Below are positions 1-8,489 of a DNA stretch of 64,000 nucleotides, one piece after another. A program made the position numbers and the translations under genes. The stretch spans positions 1 to 64,000 of the forward strand of contig NZ_VOSW01000023.1 in the NCBI RefSeq assembly GCF_009690905.1. The letters are read 5' to 3'. Origin of the DNA: Paraburkholderia madseniana (lineage in GTDB: Bacteria > Pseudomonadota > Gammaproteobacteria > Burkholderiales > Burkholderiaceae). Numbering within the stretch: position 1 is the first letter of the stretch; each line of letters opens with the position of its first letter. The notes under the pieces are model-generated. The model ran no database searches, was not told the DNA's origin, and saw only the letters and a list, made by a program, of their open reading frames with translations.

Positions 1-492
1 ACGCTGGGTTCGATGAGCGGGATGTGGAAACGGGGTTACGGCGAGGTTATTGGGGCACCGCCAGACGAAAGAGGCGGCAACAGACAAACCGAGCCTACCG
101 CTACCGCGCCACATCTCGACTCTACCGCCTACGGAAGTTCGCCGTCGGACCAGGTCCAGCCAGGTCCAGCCAGCTTCAGTCAATCGACAAAGACTTGCGA
201 CCGTCCGCTAACGAACCGGCGGGCGACGCGCCCTATAACTCAGCTAATCGGCAGCACTTCAGGAAACCGCGACGCTGTCGTTAACGATTAGACCAAGAGC
301 CGAAACAGTCGGCTGCATCTGATTTGCCTGGAGTACATTCCGGCCGCTCTCTCAGGTTCTGGCAGCGTTTTCCCCTCGGAAATACCAGGACCTTTCCAAG
401 CCGATCCTTTATGGGATCGGTTTTTTTTCGTCCGGCTCCCCCGCGCACTCGGCGATAGCCGGGCGTTGCTAGCATGCGCGGATCAGCCGGTG
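1..492. other. Non-coding stretch at the left edge
   Basis: Apart from the terminator at 401-428 I see no supported gene. Two arginine-rich frames overlap around 13-291 but lack a ribosome binding site and any recognisable domain. There is a perfect duplication of the 10-mer CAGGTCCAGC at 151-170. The stretch may be the tail of a gene or small RNA that begins outside the window. Confidence 0.4.
401..428 (+). terminator. Rho-independent terminator
   Basis: A stem CCGATCC/GGATCGG with a short T-rich loop is followed directly by eight T residues, the classical form of an intrinsic terminator for rightward transcription. I recognise no gene ending just upstream within the window, so the terminated transcript either starts to the left of the window or is a small non-coding RNA in the first 400 bases. 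Confidence 0.7.
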
Positions 493-693
493 TTAGGTGC
501 CAAGCTGTGGACGGTGCGGCATCCAGTCTAGCCAACCCCGGCTATCGTTGGCTATCCACTCGCGGGCCTCGGCATCGTCGGTGAAGCCAGTGATCTGCTG
601 TTCGTAACCGTCAGGCCACGTAGCTCGCACGAAATACCCCGATCGGTCATTGAGTTGCACCGCTTCAAACGTGATGCTTTGCGCATCGCTCAT
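493..693 (-). CDS. Small conserved hypothetical protein, 66 aa
   Basis: This short acidic protein begins MSDAQSITFEAVQLND and continues with YFVRATWPDGYEQQITGF and a DDAEAREWI segment. The pattern resembles small soluble proteins that are common in proteobacterial genomes and have no assigned role. No signal peptide, membrane segment or metal motif is visible. It is transcribed leftward, away from the 1023 gene, and stands alone. The coherent composition with aromatic residues spread through a compact domain supports a real gene. No function is assigned. Confidence 0.6.
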   Translation of the reverse strand: MSDAQSITFEAVQLNDRSGYFVRATWPDGYEQQITGFTDDAEAREWIANDSRGWLDWMPHRPQLGT

Positions 694-1022
694 CTTGGCC
701 CCCGTATTTTTTGTGTCTCGATCATACGGCGCTGGACGGGTGTCCTGTTGGAATCCGGGTTCTAATCCGGCAGGCGGAGGACAACGTGGTTTGCCAGGAT
801 AAGAAGTTGCCCGTCAACGATTGTCAGGCGATTAAGTGCGCTCCCCGGGAAAGGCGATCGGAATTTCTTCGGCGCGAAGTCGGCATCCGCCCACCAGAAT
901 TAAAGTAAGAATCCCCGATGCGTGTTCCCCGCTGTGAAGGAAACGGAGCCAAGGCCCTGCCCAAACGCAACCGCCGGTATGCGGTAGACTGAAGACTACG
1001 CACCACCTTTCGCAAAGGTTAT
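694..1022. other. Intergenic spacer with no recognised feature
   Basis: About 330 bases between two divergently oriented small genes. Short open frames are present, but none has a ribosome binding site with plausible protein composition. Promoters for both neighbours must lie here, but I could not place convincing -35/-10 pairs. Confidence 0.3.
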
Positions 1023-1511
1023 ATGCGATACGGAACAGAAGATTCTGCGGAGATCACACGTCTGCTTCTGTTAGTTTTCACGGAACTGCCGCGACCCGAC
1101 ATTGCTGCAGGTTTGGATCGCTATCTTTGGAGGCATGCCCGCTTTGGATTCGCAGAGCAGCTTGCCGACGCATTGGACGACGTTCGGTCGGGTTCAGCCG
1201 GCCACTTTCTGTATCACAAAAAAAGCGGCCTCCTGTTCGCGCACGTAGAGTTTGGTTATCACCAGTTACTCCTCGCACACTTGTGCGCGCTGCACAAAAC
1301 GGATTTTTCCCGCGAGCAGTTGAAATGGAACGTGCATCAGTTTCACTACGCGGACCCAATCAAAAAGCTTTCTGACGAGTTCGTAGACGAAGGGTATGGA
1401 CTGTTTCTTTCGACCTGCTCGGACGAAAAGCGTATCACCGTCGGACAGATCTTCGCATGGGAAGCACTTGAGCAATCAGCCTTTGGGAGTTTCGAACGAG
1501 ACGTGATTTGA
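1023..1511 (+). CDS. Hypothetical protein, 162 aa
   Basis: I do not recognise the family. The ATG is preceded by AAAGG at 1013-1017. The protein is soluble-looking, rich in aromatic and histidine residues (for example QFHYADPIKK and EFGYHQLLLAHLCALH), and has no signal peptide or transmembrane segment. Its size and balanced composition look like a real globular protein. It lies in the accessory-looking left part of the window, between small orphan genes and an insertion sequence, so it may be part of a decayed mobile region. Confidence 0.5.
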   Translation: MRYGTEDSAEITRLLLLVFTELPRPDIAAGLDRYLWRHARFGFAEQLADALDDVRSGSAGHFLYHKKSGLLFAHVEFGYHQLLLAHLCALHKTDFSREQLKWNVHQFHYADPIKKLSDEFVDEGYGLFLSTCSDEKRITVGQIFAWEALEQSAFGSFERDVI

Positions 1512-1799
1512 TTATTGCTACCATCATTTCAGAATCGGAATCGCCGAACGCCGCAACTGCGAGAAAGCGCAACGTCCGCAAAAGGCAGAGCTACAGCCGT
1601 TCACGAGCAGTCTGCTGACGGGCCGTTGTGGGTCGTATTGGGAACGTCGAGATAAAGTTGACATGCCCGGGGTTAATTCCTAAACACCGACGACAGCTTC
1701 CAAAGAACGTCGTTCACGCTTCCGAGCCACCACACATCGTGTGGAGCGTCGGACAAACACGCCGCGCATGCCATGACCAAGTCGAACAGACTGTGCCGG
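1512..1799. other. Intergenic, nothing recognised
   Basis: Just under 300 bases between the 1023 gene and the 3' end of the convergent zinc-ribbon gene. I see no gene, repeat or clear terminator here. Confidence 0.3.
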
Positions 1800-2213
1800 T
1801 CAGTCGGTCGAAGCGCCGAAGCAGCGGCCGCACGAACGCGCCTTGCCCAGTCGCAGGCGCCCGGCGCTGAATGTTGCCTCACCACCGCAGTCGCACCTGC
1901 AAACCCACAAACCATCGCCAGCGTACCGATCGGTCGTCAGTTGGCCAAACACCTCACCGCCTCGCAGCGCAGGTGAGCCTGGACGGGACCGCCACACACG
2001 ACGCTGCTCACGGCAGCCACAATCACGCGTTCTGCCGCCTTCTACCGCCTCCAACTCGGCAGTCACGTGGCCGCCGCAACGGCACCTCCAGAGCCACACA
2101 TCGGCGCCGCGATATTGAAGCGCGACAAGGTGCCCAAAGGTGCGACCAGCGACATCGCGACTAGGCGGAAAGGGCCATTCAGGCGGCAAGGGGGGGCGGA
2201 TACGCTGATTCAC
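1800..2213 (-). CDS. Orphan tandem zinc-ribbon protein, 137 aa
   Basis: The protein carries two related cysteine-rich units, each starting with a GxxFGxL-type segment (GRTFGHLVAL and GEVFGQLTTD) and continuing as WxCRC(D)CGG followed by a basic turn and CGC or CGRC. Each unit therefore offers a four-cysteine zinc site. The same layout occurs in phage and mobile-element proteins, where such ribbons accompany AP2 or HNH DNA-binding domains. No HNH or AP2 module is visible here, so this is either a stand-alone nucleic-acid-binding protein or a trimmed piece of a larger one. It sits next to an IS element. Zinc binding is inferred from the cysteine spacing; any DNA role is a guess. Confidence 0.6.
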   Translation of the reverse strand: MNQRIRPPLPPEWPFPPSRDVAGRTFGHLVALQYRGADVWLWRCRCGGHVTAELEAVEGGRTRDCGCREQRRVWRSRPGSPALRGGEVFGQLTTDRYAGDGLWVCRCDCGGEATFSAGRLRLGKARSCGRCFGASTD

Positions 2214-2247
2214 AAAAGGTAAATGGGATTCGGCATCCTACTCTCAA

Positions 2248-2262
2248 GGGCGTTGTCACATT
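2248..2262. repeat. Left terminal inverted repeat of the IS6-like element
   Basis: GGGCGTTGTCACATT pairs with the right end at 3067-3081 at 13 of 15 positions. It defines the edge of the element downstream of the transposase stop codon. Confidence 0.65.
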
Positions 2263-2303
2263 AAAGTGTTGGAGTCGCAGTAGTTCGGTAGACTGATTTT
2301 TCC

Positions 2304-3032
2304 TCAAAAACCAGACGGATTTTGGCTAAGCTCAGTGAAACGATGCCACATGGCAAAGCGTTCGCCGAGTTGTTTTCGGTAGAGCGGCGCACGCAGTAGA
2401 TGGCGCTTTAGCGCGAAATGTTGCCGGATCGGTCCGAAGCTCGACAGAAAAGCTTGCGTGCGTTTGGGATCACGAAAACCACGCAAGCGGCGCTCGCGTT
2501 CACGTGTAGGCTGCTGGCTGTTTTCAGCGCGGTTGTTAACCCGGGCACTGGCTTTGACGAAGACGTGCTTGACGTTGATCAGTTCTGGGATCTGGGCCTT
2601 TGCCGCAGGATAGCTGCGCAGCTGGTCGGTCACGATCTTGCGCGGTGCCTCGGGACAAGCGGCAAGAACGCGCTTGAAAAACCGCTTGGCTGCCGCCTTG
2701 TCCCGGCGTTTCTGCAGCAGGATATCGAGCTCTACGCCGCGCTGATCGACTGCTCGTCACAGCAGATAGGGCTCGCCGCAAAGTGTCACGAACATTTCGT
2801 CGAGGTGCCAGGTCGAGCCTGGCTTGCGACGCGCAGCCTTGACGCGATGCGCGAACCCCGCGCCGAACTTGTCGGCCCAACGCCGGATCGTTTCGTAGCT
2901 GACGATCACCCCGCGTTCAAAGAGCAACTCTTCAATGTCGCGATTGACACGCAAAGTCATATCAATGCCAGCGTACAGCGCAACCGATGACGGCAGCCGG
3001 AAAGCGGTGGCCGTGATAAAGCGATTTAGCAT
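2304..3032 (-). pseudogene. IS6-family transposase with one internal stop
   Basis: Reading leftward from 3032, the frame encodes the IS6-type helix-turn-helix (RDIEELLFERGVIVSYETIRRW) and the first catalytic Asp in WHLDEMFV, then stops at TGA (2757-2759). The same frame continues without a gap through VDQRGVELDILLQKRRDKAA, TDQLRSYPAA (second Asp) and a C-terminal RAENSQQPTRERERRLRGF segment holding the catalytic Glu. Related transposases have tryptophan at this point (LLWRAVD), so a single TGG to TGA change explains the break. The restored protein is 242 residues, the normal family size. It is probably inactive unless the stop is suppressed. The N-terminal 20 residues are unusual for the family. 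Confidence 0.8.
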
Positions 3033-3066
3033 TCTTCATCACACGATCTTACGCGACAGATCCGGC

Positions 3067-3081
3067 AATGTGACAGGGCCC
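3067..3081. repeat. Right terminal inverted repeat of the IS6-like element
   Basis: AATGTGACAGGGCCC is the inverted partner of the left end and lies 34 bases upstream of the transposase start. Confidence 0.65.
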
Positions 3082-3128
3082 TCGTGACCATGTGGGACAA
3101 ATCGCCGGCCTTGTAACGAGGGTCCTGT
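3073..3128. repeat. Inverted repeat at the right edge of the IS
   Basis: ACAGGGCCCTCGT (3073-3085) faces ACGAGGGTCCTGT (3116-3128), with 12 of 13 positions pairing around a 30-base loop. The left arm is part of the IS right terminus, so the right arm looks like a second, oppositely oriented IS end lying next to the first. Confidence 0.6.
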
Positions 3129-3574
3129 CGGAGCGATGCCAACGCTATTCGGGTGATCGAGTAGGGTGGTGCGATGAACGCTACCTGCTGTGTCGCGCGA
3201 TTGATAGATGTAGTCGAACATTCCGCGATTTGACATCCCGCGCGACGATGAATGATCAGGTCATGTGCCCTAGATCGTCGAGGCAGTTAGAGTGCCACGA
3301 CTTCTTCCCCCAGCATACATATTGACGCCCGCATCGGGGTCAAACGCATACGCCAGCGCTGAGTGGAATGTCAAAGGCTCCGGTTGTACCTTTTCTCCAT
3401 GAACTCCGACAGTCGCTGTTGAAAATCCTGCAGGCCGGGGTAATCACCGACGAGCACCATTTTTTATTTCAAGGTCTTCGTGAAGTCCTCCAGTCATGCC
3501 GTTCATCGAAGTAATGCGAGTCATGGGAGTTTACACTCGCTATACTGGTGTTAGCCTGGAGGAGGGTACTGCAA
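3129..3574. other. Degenerate stretch between the IS and the LysR gene
   Basis: No intact gene is visible. On the minus strand a short frame near 3374-3466 reads like the C-terminus of some protein (KMVLVGDYPGLQDFQQRLSE) and ends in a stop; a different frame beyond it reads HSALAYAFDPDAG. These may be remnants of a disrupted gene or transposase, but I cannot assign them. A TATACT box at 3541-3546 is a weak candidate -10 element for the LysR gene. Confidence 0.3.
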
Positions 3575-4546
3575 TTGCGATTTAATCGACTGGATTTGAA
3601 TCAACTGGTCGTCTTGGATGCGATACTCGCCGAGCGAAGCGTGGGGCGTGCAGCTGACCGCGTATTTCTGAGTCAGCCGGCGATGAGCAACGCGCTTGCG
3701 CGGTTAAGGAAGTATTTCGACGACGATCTCGTGCAGCAGGTCGGAAAAAACATGGTGTTGACGCCAATGGGGGAGAGCCTTGTAAAGCCGGTACGTGATG
3801 TCCTTCTGCAAGTACAGGCGATTACGACAACGCGCCCGAGTTTCGATCCGTCCACGTCAACCAGAAAAATGACGATCGAGGCCTCTGACTACATGATCAA
3901 TGTCTTTCTTGCGGACGTTCTGCAGATAGCGTGGAGGGAGGCGCCGAACATGCAATTCGATCTGCGTCTGATCAGTACGCAATCTCATGAGAATCTCGAT
4001 CGCGGGGAAATCGAACTGTTACTCGCACCGGACTTCTTCGCTTCGAAGAGCCACCCATCGGAAAATCTCTTCGCGGAAACATTCGTGTGCATAGTGTGGA
4101 ACGGGAACCAGGAAATCGCTTCGAGATTGTCCCGCCAAAAATACATGTCGATGGGACACGTTGCGGTCCAGTGGGGTTCTGGCGAATTGGTGTCGGCGGA
4201 AGAGGATTTCATGGTGAGACACGGCTTTGTGCGGAGAAGAGAGCTCGTGGCGCCGAGCTTTGCCGTGCTGCCGAGGTTGATTGTGGGCACGAACCGAGTA
4301 GCGACGATCCAGACGAGACTGGCCCACGCGATGGCGGAAATTTATCCAATGCGCGTACTCCCGTGCCCGGTACCTACACCGCAAATTGTCGAGATGGTGC
4401 AGTGGCATAAATATCAGGAGCGGGATCCGGCCATCTCGTGGTTCAGGGGGCTACTCACGCGCGTGGCGCAATCCTTCGGATCGACGACGTCGTCCGGCAA
4501 GGTAAGAGGCGGGGGACGCAAGGCTCAGGCACCGACCGCTCGTTAG
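3575..4546 (+). CDS. LysR-family transcriptional regulator, 323 aa
   Basis: The N-terminus RFNRLDLNQLVVLDAI followed by the helix-turn-helix GRAADRVFLSQPAMSNALARLR is typical of the NodD/NahR-like branch of LysR regulators; the rest is the periplasmic-binding-protein-like effector domain. I chose TTG at 3575 because GGAGGAGGG lies eight bases upstream at 3558-3566 and the resulting start matches the usual family N-terminus; a GTG at 3548 would place the ribosome binding site inside the gene. The C-terminal tail of about 20 residues is basic and low in complexity. The gene is convergent with the glutathione transferase operon and is the likely regulator of one of the two divergent catabolic operons. 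The effector is unknown. Confidence 0.9.
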   Translation: MRFNRLDLNQLVVLDAILAERSVGRAADRVFLSQPAMSNALARLRKYFDDDLVQQVGKNMVLTPMGESLVKPVRDVLLQVQAITTTRPSFDPSTSTRKMTIEASDYMINVFLADVLQIAWREAPNMQFDLRLISTQSHENLDRGEIELLLAPDFFASKSHPSENLFAETFVCIVWNGNQEIASRLSRQKYMSMGHVAVQWGSGELVSAEEDFMVRHGFVRRRELVAPSFAVLPRLIVGTNRVATIQTRLAHAMAEIYPMRVLPCPVPTPQIVEMVQWHKYQERDPAISWFRGLLTRVAQSFGSTTSSGKVRGGGRKAQAPTAR

Positions 4547-4804
4547 CGACGGGTAGGCCGCTTCTCATTCGCACTGTGCGTTGCAAGCAGGACACCGAAT
4601 GTGGCCGCATCTCCAGTCCACAGGCCGCGACATCCTGTTTAAAGAATGGGAAAGTTCGCGTTAGCACGGCTCGTCGCGGTCTCTACAAAGCGGATGTTCC
4701 GGCGATTCACGGCCCGTCCTTACTGTGAATGACGGCATTAGCTTGGGGGCGAACCTGTACAGGCTGTTACCGCCCTTCGTGCTCTCTGGCAGATCGTGGG
4801 TGTC
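4547..4804. other. Convergent intergenic region
   Basis: About 260 bases between the 3' ends of the LysR gene and the leftward transferase gene. I see no gene and no strong T-tailed hairpin. Confidence 0.3.
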
Positions 4805-5530
4805 TCAGGGCGAAGCTGCGCCGCTGGTCGAATGTTTGATCTGGAAGGCTCCGGCGCCGCTGAACCTGACCTCAAGCCCTTGGCTTGCCAGCCAATCGGC
4901 TGCGTGTTCATGCTTCTCGACGGTACGTTGAACGGAAGGCCGTCTGGCGAGTTTCTCGTTGTGCCGGGCGAAGTGAGTGTACGGCGATGTGTCGAAGTCT
5001 GTCCCAGCGACGCGAAACCAGACCCAGTTGATGTAAGCATCAACGATGGACCACGTATCGCCATACCACCATTCGTTCTTCGACAGACGCGAGTCGATCA
5101 GTTCGAAGTTGGGACGCATTGCATCTTCCGCCATTGCGAATACACGCGGAGCAGCATCAGGAGTATCGCAAAAATACTGGGGAATGCGCAGCCGAGTGAC
5201 GATGGGATGCAGCCCGGACGCGCAGAAGCACAGATCAGCCAGAGCCTGTGCGTAAGCGAAGGCGTCGGTGCATCTGGGCAGCAGGTTTGAGTTCGGAAAT
5301 CGTTGAGCTAGCCATGTCAATATTGCAACGTTCTCGGTGAGCGGTTTTCCGTCGACGACGAGAAGGGGAACCTTGCCCTTTGGATTGAGCACACGGTAAC
5401 CCTCAGACAGGTGGTCCCCTCTGACGAACGAGACGAGTTCGGTTTCGTAGGGGTGACCAATCTCCTCGAGAGCGATCATGGTCACTCGCGCGCAGGTATT
5501 CGGCGCGAAATGAAGGGTGATTTGCGTCAT
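4805..5530 (-). CDS. Glutathione S-transferase family protein, 241 aa
   Basis: The thioredoxin-like N-terminal domain contains FAPNTCARVTMIALEEIG (Cys13 at the usual Ser/Cys position), then NPKGKVPLLVVDGKPLTENVAI with the cis-proline and the glutathione-binding ES/EN turn; a helical C-terminal domain follows. This matches bacterial beta/zeta-like transferases of normal length. It is the last gene of a leftward operon after an extradiol-type dioxygenase and an FAD monooxygenase. A glutathione-dependent isomerisation (as in maleylpyruvate-type steps) or thiol-dependent cleavage in the same catabolic route is therefore plausible. The glutathione reductase-like gene at 13.8 kb fits a thiol-dependent step. 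The exact substrate is unknown. Confidence 0.85.
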   Translation of the reverse strand: MTQITLHFAPNTCARVTMIALEEIGHPYETELVSFVRGDHLSEGYRVLNPKGKVPLLVVDGKPLTENVAILTWLAQRFPNSNLLPRCTDAFAYAQALADLCFCASGLHPIVTRLRIPQYFCDTPDAAPRVFAMAEDAMRPNFELIDSRLSKNEWWYGDTWSIVDAYINWVWFRVAGTDFDTSPYTHFARHNEKLARRPSVQRTVEKHEHAADWLASQGLEVRFSGAGAFQIKHSTSGAASP

Positions 5531-5609
5531 CTAGAGTCTCCATGCAAGAACAGTATCGAAGTCCGAGGGGTGGCGAATACTACTGCTAGCCTCCGGACTG
5601 TCGGCTGGT

Positions 5610-6749
5610 TTAGTAGTCGTTCATCAGCTCAAGGATTGCGCTGTGAAGTAGTTCGCCAGGTTTGGCATTGGGGTCGTTCTCTCCTAGCCACTCCTGCTTC
5701 TCCCATGTCGAGATCTGGTTGCAGGAGTCGAAAACGAAGCGCACACGCTCAAACCGGCGACGCATGAATTCGTCCAGAACTTCCTGCAAACCTGAATCGC
5801 GTCCCAATAGCTCACCGAGCAATACGGCATCTTCGATAGCCATTGCCGCACCCTGGGCGAGATGCGGTGTTGCTGCATGCGCGGCATCGCCAATCAAAAT
5901 GGTGCGGCCGCGGTACCATGGATCTGGCATCAGGAGGGTTTCCATGGGCTTGTAGACGACCGCGGCTGAGTCTGTAATCCTCTCGCGCAGTTGCGCGACG
6001 GGTCCGGTGTATGCTGACAGGCGCTGGCGCATGTTGTCTGCGAGTTGAGCGCGGTCCATCCAGGGATTGCCTGGCTCCGAGGACACGAGAAGCATATACA
6101 TTTCTTTCTCCGCCATTGGAACGAGGCCGACCTTGCTATCGGGGCCAAAGAACATTTCTCCCCATGTCACGCTGGGAAGGCGGGGCAGGTTGTAGCGCCA
6201 TACCGCCTGCCCGATATAAAGCGGACGATATTTATCGCCAAAGAGCAACTCCCGAACCTTCGAATAGATACCGTCTGCTCCAATCACCAGATCGTAGCTG
6301 CTTGAGGTTCCGTCAGGAAACGTCACGCGCACCGCGTTACCTTCATCGTGGATCGCATCGATAGTGGTTCCGAGGCTTACCGTTGCGCCGGCTGACAGTG
6401 CTGCATCGGAAAGGATCTTCTGCAGACGGGGTCTGGTGATGCCATTGTTCTCCGGATAGGCAGGCGCCGCGGCACAGGTTGACGGCGCGTCCATCAGGTG
6501 ATTCCCATCCTTGTCATGTATGCGCCATCCCGGAAATCCTGCACCATCCTCAGCACATTGCTGAGCCAGACCAATGCAATCCAGCGCGCGGAGCATGTTG
6601 TTGGGTTGGATAATGCCTACGCCGTAGACGGACCAGTTGGGGTTTTGTTCGACCATCTCGACATTGATGCCGTTGCGGCGCAATGCTATCGCTGCGGTTA
6701 GGCCACCGATTCCCGCACCGACGATGAGCACCCTTCGAATCGTGGGCAT
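5610..6749 (-). CDS. FAD-dependent aromatic monooxygenase, 379 aa
   Basis: This is a class A flavoprotein hydroxylase of the salicylate / 3-hydroxybenzoate 6-hydroxylase type. The dinucleotide-binding motif GAGIGG is at residues 11-16, a DG-type motif (VIGADGIYSKVR) lies mid-protein, and the GD motif GDAAHAATPHLAQGAAMAIEDA near residue 290 contacts the FAD ribityl chain. Such enzymes use NAD(P)H and O2 to hydroxylate a phenolic ring. It lies between the extradiol-type dioxygenase and the transferase with gaps of 60 and 79 bases, so the three are probably cotranscribed. Ring hydroxylation before ring opening is the natural reading; the substrate is not evident. Confidence 0.9.
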   Translation of the reverse strand: MPTIRRVLIVGAGIGGLTAAIALRRNGINVEMVEQNPNWSVYGVGIIQPNNMLRALDCIGLAQQCAEDGAGFPGWRIHDKDGNHLMDAPSTCAAAPAYPENNGITRPRLQKILSDAALSAGATVSLGTTIDAIHDEGNAVRVTFPDGTSSSYDLVIGADGIYSKVRELLFGDKYRPLYIGQAVWRYNLPRLPSVTWGEMFFGPDSKVGLVPMAEKEMYMLLVSSEPGNPWMDRAQLADNMRQRLSAYTGPVAQLRERITDSAAVVYKPMETLLMPDPWYRGRTILIGDAAHAATPHLAQGAAMAIEDAVLLGELLGRDSGLQEVLDEFMRRRFERVRFVFDSCNQISTWEKQEWLGENDPNAKPGELLHSAILELMNDY

Positions 6750-6809
6750 GGTTATCCTCCTGTTAGCTGTCGTTTATTGCATTAAGGTTGGTATGCTGGA
6801 ACTGGGAGA

Positions 6810-7790
6810 TCAGTCTCCCTCAAGGATCCCGTCTTCCAGATAACGAAATTCCCAGGCGGGCCGTTCCTGGAGCCACGCAGGCAGGTTATGAACGTAGTGT
6901 GCGAATGCAAACAGTGGCACCGGCCATTCGCGGGGGATCCAGTTGTCGTCGATGTAGTCACCGTCCGCTCCGTACTCCGCCTCTCCACCGGCAGGACAAG
7001 GGAAGTAGTAGAAGAGAGCCGAATCGATGCGGTGTCTGCCCAGTCCCCACTCGGACTTCGCCCATCCCTTCCGTTCCATATAGTTGGCCCCCGTCATGAT
7101 CTCGTCGATATCTTCGACGCCGAAGTTGGCATGGTCGAACTTTGGCTTTCCGTCCATGCCAAGCTGCGGCAGGTTGGCGTTGAGCAGGAAGAGGTTGTGG
7201 TGACAGTTGTTGCCTTCGGCACGGCAATAGATACCAAAGTGATGCTGATAGTCCGAGAGCCGGAAATGCAGACGATCGCGGAAGAACTCGAACGACTTCC
7301 TGAAGTCCTTCACGGCAAAGACAACGTGCTGGATTACTTTTGGGCGCGCTCGCGTTCGCCATTTTCTGTGGGTATTGAGCCGCCGCACGACGCCGGGAGC
7401 ATTTACAGCGTCAGGCGCGTAGACAACGGATTTTCTGTCGAAGACCTGGAGCCCAAGGGGAAGACCGCAGTCGCTCAGGAAGTGAGCCACACCGTCCCGC
7501 GTGGTAGTGACATCGCGGTCCCGCGAAAGGTCGGCAACAAGCGCGTCGAGCTCGTCAGCTGAGTCTACGCCCCATACCACTTCGCGAACGCCCGGACCGA
7601 TCAGTGCGGAATCCGGCAGAAGAGGGTCTGCAAGTTGACGGATGACGACTGACGATCCCTCTTCAAGTTGGAAGGTCGAATTTTGGTCATCACCTGCAAT
7701 CAGGGGAAGTCCAAAATCACTGAAGAATCGCGTGCTGAGTGCGACATCCTCAACACCGTAAACGAGCGACTTGATACCAATAATCGGCAT
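6810..7790 (-). CDS. Extradiol-type (VOC) ring-cleavage dioxygenase, 326 aa
   Basis: Two vicinal-oxygen-chelate halves are visible. The C-terminal half keeps the metal ligands of type I extradiol dioxygenases: His155 in IQHVVFAV, His220 in KFDHANFG and Glu272 in GEAEYGADG, with a His pair at 197-198 near the expected catalytic position. The family uses Fe(II) to cleave catechol-type rings next to the hydroxyls. It is the first gene of the leftward operon with the FAD monooxygenase and the transferase. The family also contains non-dioxygenase VOC enzymes, but the intact triad and the neighbourhood favour ring cleavage. Confidence 0.85.
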   Translation of the reverse strand: MPIIGIKSLVYGVEDVALSTRFFSDFGLPLIAGDDQNSTFQLEEGSSVVIRQLADPLLPDSALIGPGVREVVWGVDSADELDALVADLSRDRDVTTTRDGVAHFLSDCGLPLGLQVFDRKSVVYAPDAVNAPGVVRRLNTHRKWRTRARPKVIQHVVFAVKDFRKSFEFFRDRLHFRLSDYQHHFGIYCRAEGNNCHHNLFLLNANLPQLGMDGKPKFDHANFGVEDIDEIMTGANYMERKGWAKSEWGLGRHRIDSALFYYFPCPAGGEAEYGADGDYIDDNWIPREWPVPLFAFAHYVHNLPAWLQERPAWEFRYLEDGILEGD

Positions 7791-8131
7791 ATGGAACCTT
7801 TAGAATAACTGAAAGAAATGTGCTCTCAGAGGACTAACGGAAATAGTCTCAGCGCTGCCGGGCGCGAAAATTTCAGGAGAACGGTGACGTCGTTCCCCGA
7901 TCGCGTTGAGGCATACGATCCAGAGGACGGAATGTGGGATTCATTGTTGCTGTCTCCTATGGCATCGGTACCGGCTTGCGGTCGTCGCCTGTTTTCGAAC
8001 GGGTACCTGAATGATCCGTCACGAGAAGGCGTTTCTCAACTTGATTGTTTAAATGCGACCAATTCACGGCGTGAATGTTTGTCGCAGTCGTGAAAGAAGA
8101 TGAACTATCCGATGGATAGGCACTTTCCGGA

Positions 8132-8155
8132 CACTACTGGCTAGTAGTGGTTTTT
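8132..8155 (+). terminator. Terminator-like hairpin in the divergent spacer
   Basis: CACTACT and AGTAGTG form a seven-base stem around GGCT, followed by GG and five T residues. It could end a rightward transcript, although no gene precedes it, which hints at a small RNA or a deleted gene. Confidence 0.45.
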
Positions 8156-8470
8156 AAGGTGACCGCCTACGGAGCCCGCAACTATAGGTTTGTGAGCGCG
8201 ATAAAACGCTTGGTCGAGCGTTTGCTCTTCAACCATAGGGATCGCGTTGGAGCCTCCTACGGCGCCTTCGTCGTTGATGCCAGACAACGCACCACCTTCA
8301 GATACAAATCGAACGCTCGGCTATCTAGTGCTGTTGGCCTGGGATAGAGCGCACAGCAACGCCCAGGTGTCTTCCAGGGTCGGTCGCTGTTCGCTCCGAC
8401 ATGCGGGTGGACTGTAGGCAGGAGCGGCCAGCTACCGTTGATTTCATCATGGTGGAGTTCAGCGACTTAT

Positions 8471-8489
8471 ACATTCATCGGGTGAATGT
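8471..8489. promoter_or_regulatory. Operator-like inverted repeat
   Basis: ACATTCA and TGAATGT face each other across five bases (TCGGG). The size and symmetry suit a dimeric regulator site. It lies about 480 bases upstream of the BKACE start, so it may serve either divergent operon. The regulator is not known; a flanking LysR protein is possible. Confidence 0.35.

Larger units (their letters stand above)
2248..3081 (-). mobile_element. IS6-like insertion sequence, 834 bp
   Basis: The element is bounded by imperfect 15-bp inverted repeats, GGGCGTTGTCACATT at 2248-2262 and AATGTGACAGGGCCC at 3067-3081 (13 of 15 positions pair), with one transposase frame between them. Length and layout fit the IS6/IS26 group. 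The 8-bp flanks (2240-2247 and 3082-3089) do not match, so there is no target-site duplication. This suggests an old insertion, a rearranged copy, or one left by replicative cointegrate formation. Confidence 0.75.

Noticed and set aside
24..284. Arg-rich 86-residue frame at the left edge
   Set aside because: No ribosome binding site or domain, and another frame of the same length overlaps it.
3300..3470. Possible transposase or oxygenase remnant on the minus strand
   Set aside because: Two short frames look protein-like but cannot be tied to a family with confidence.
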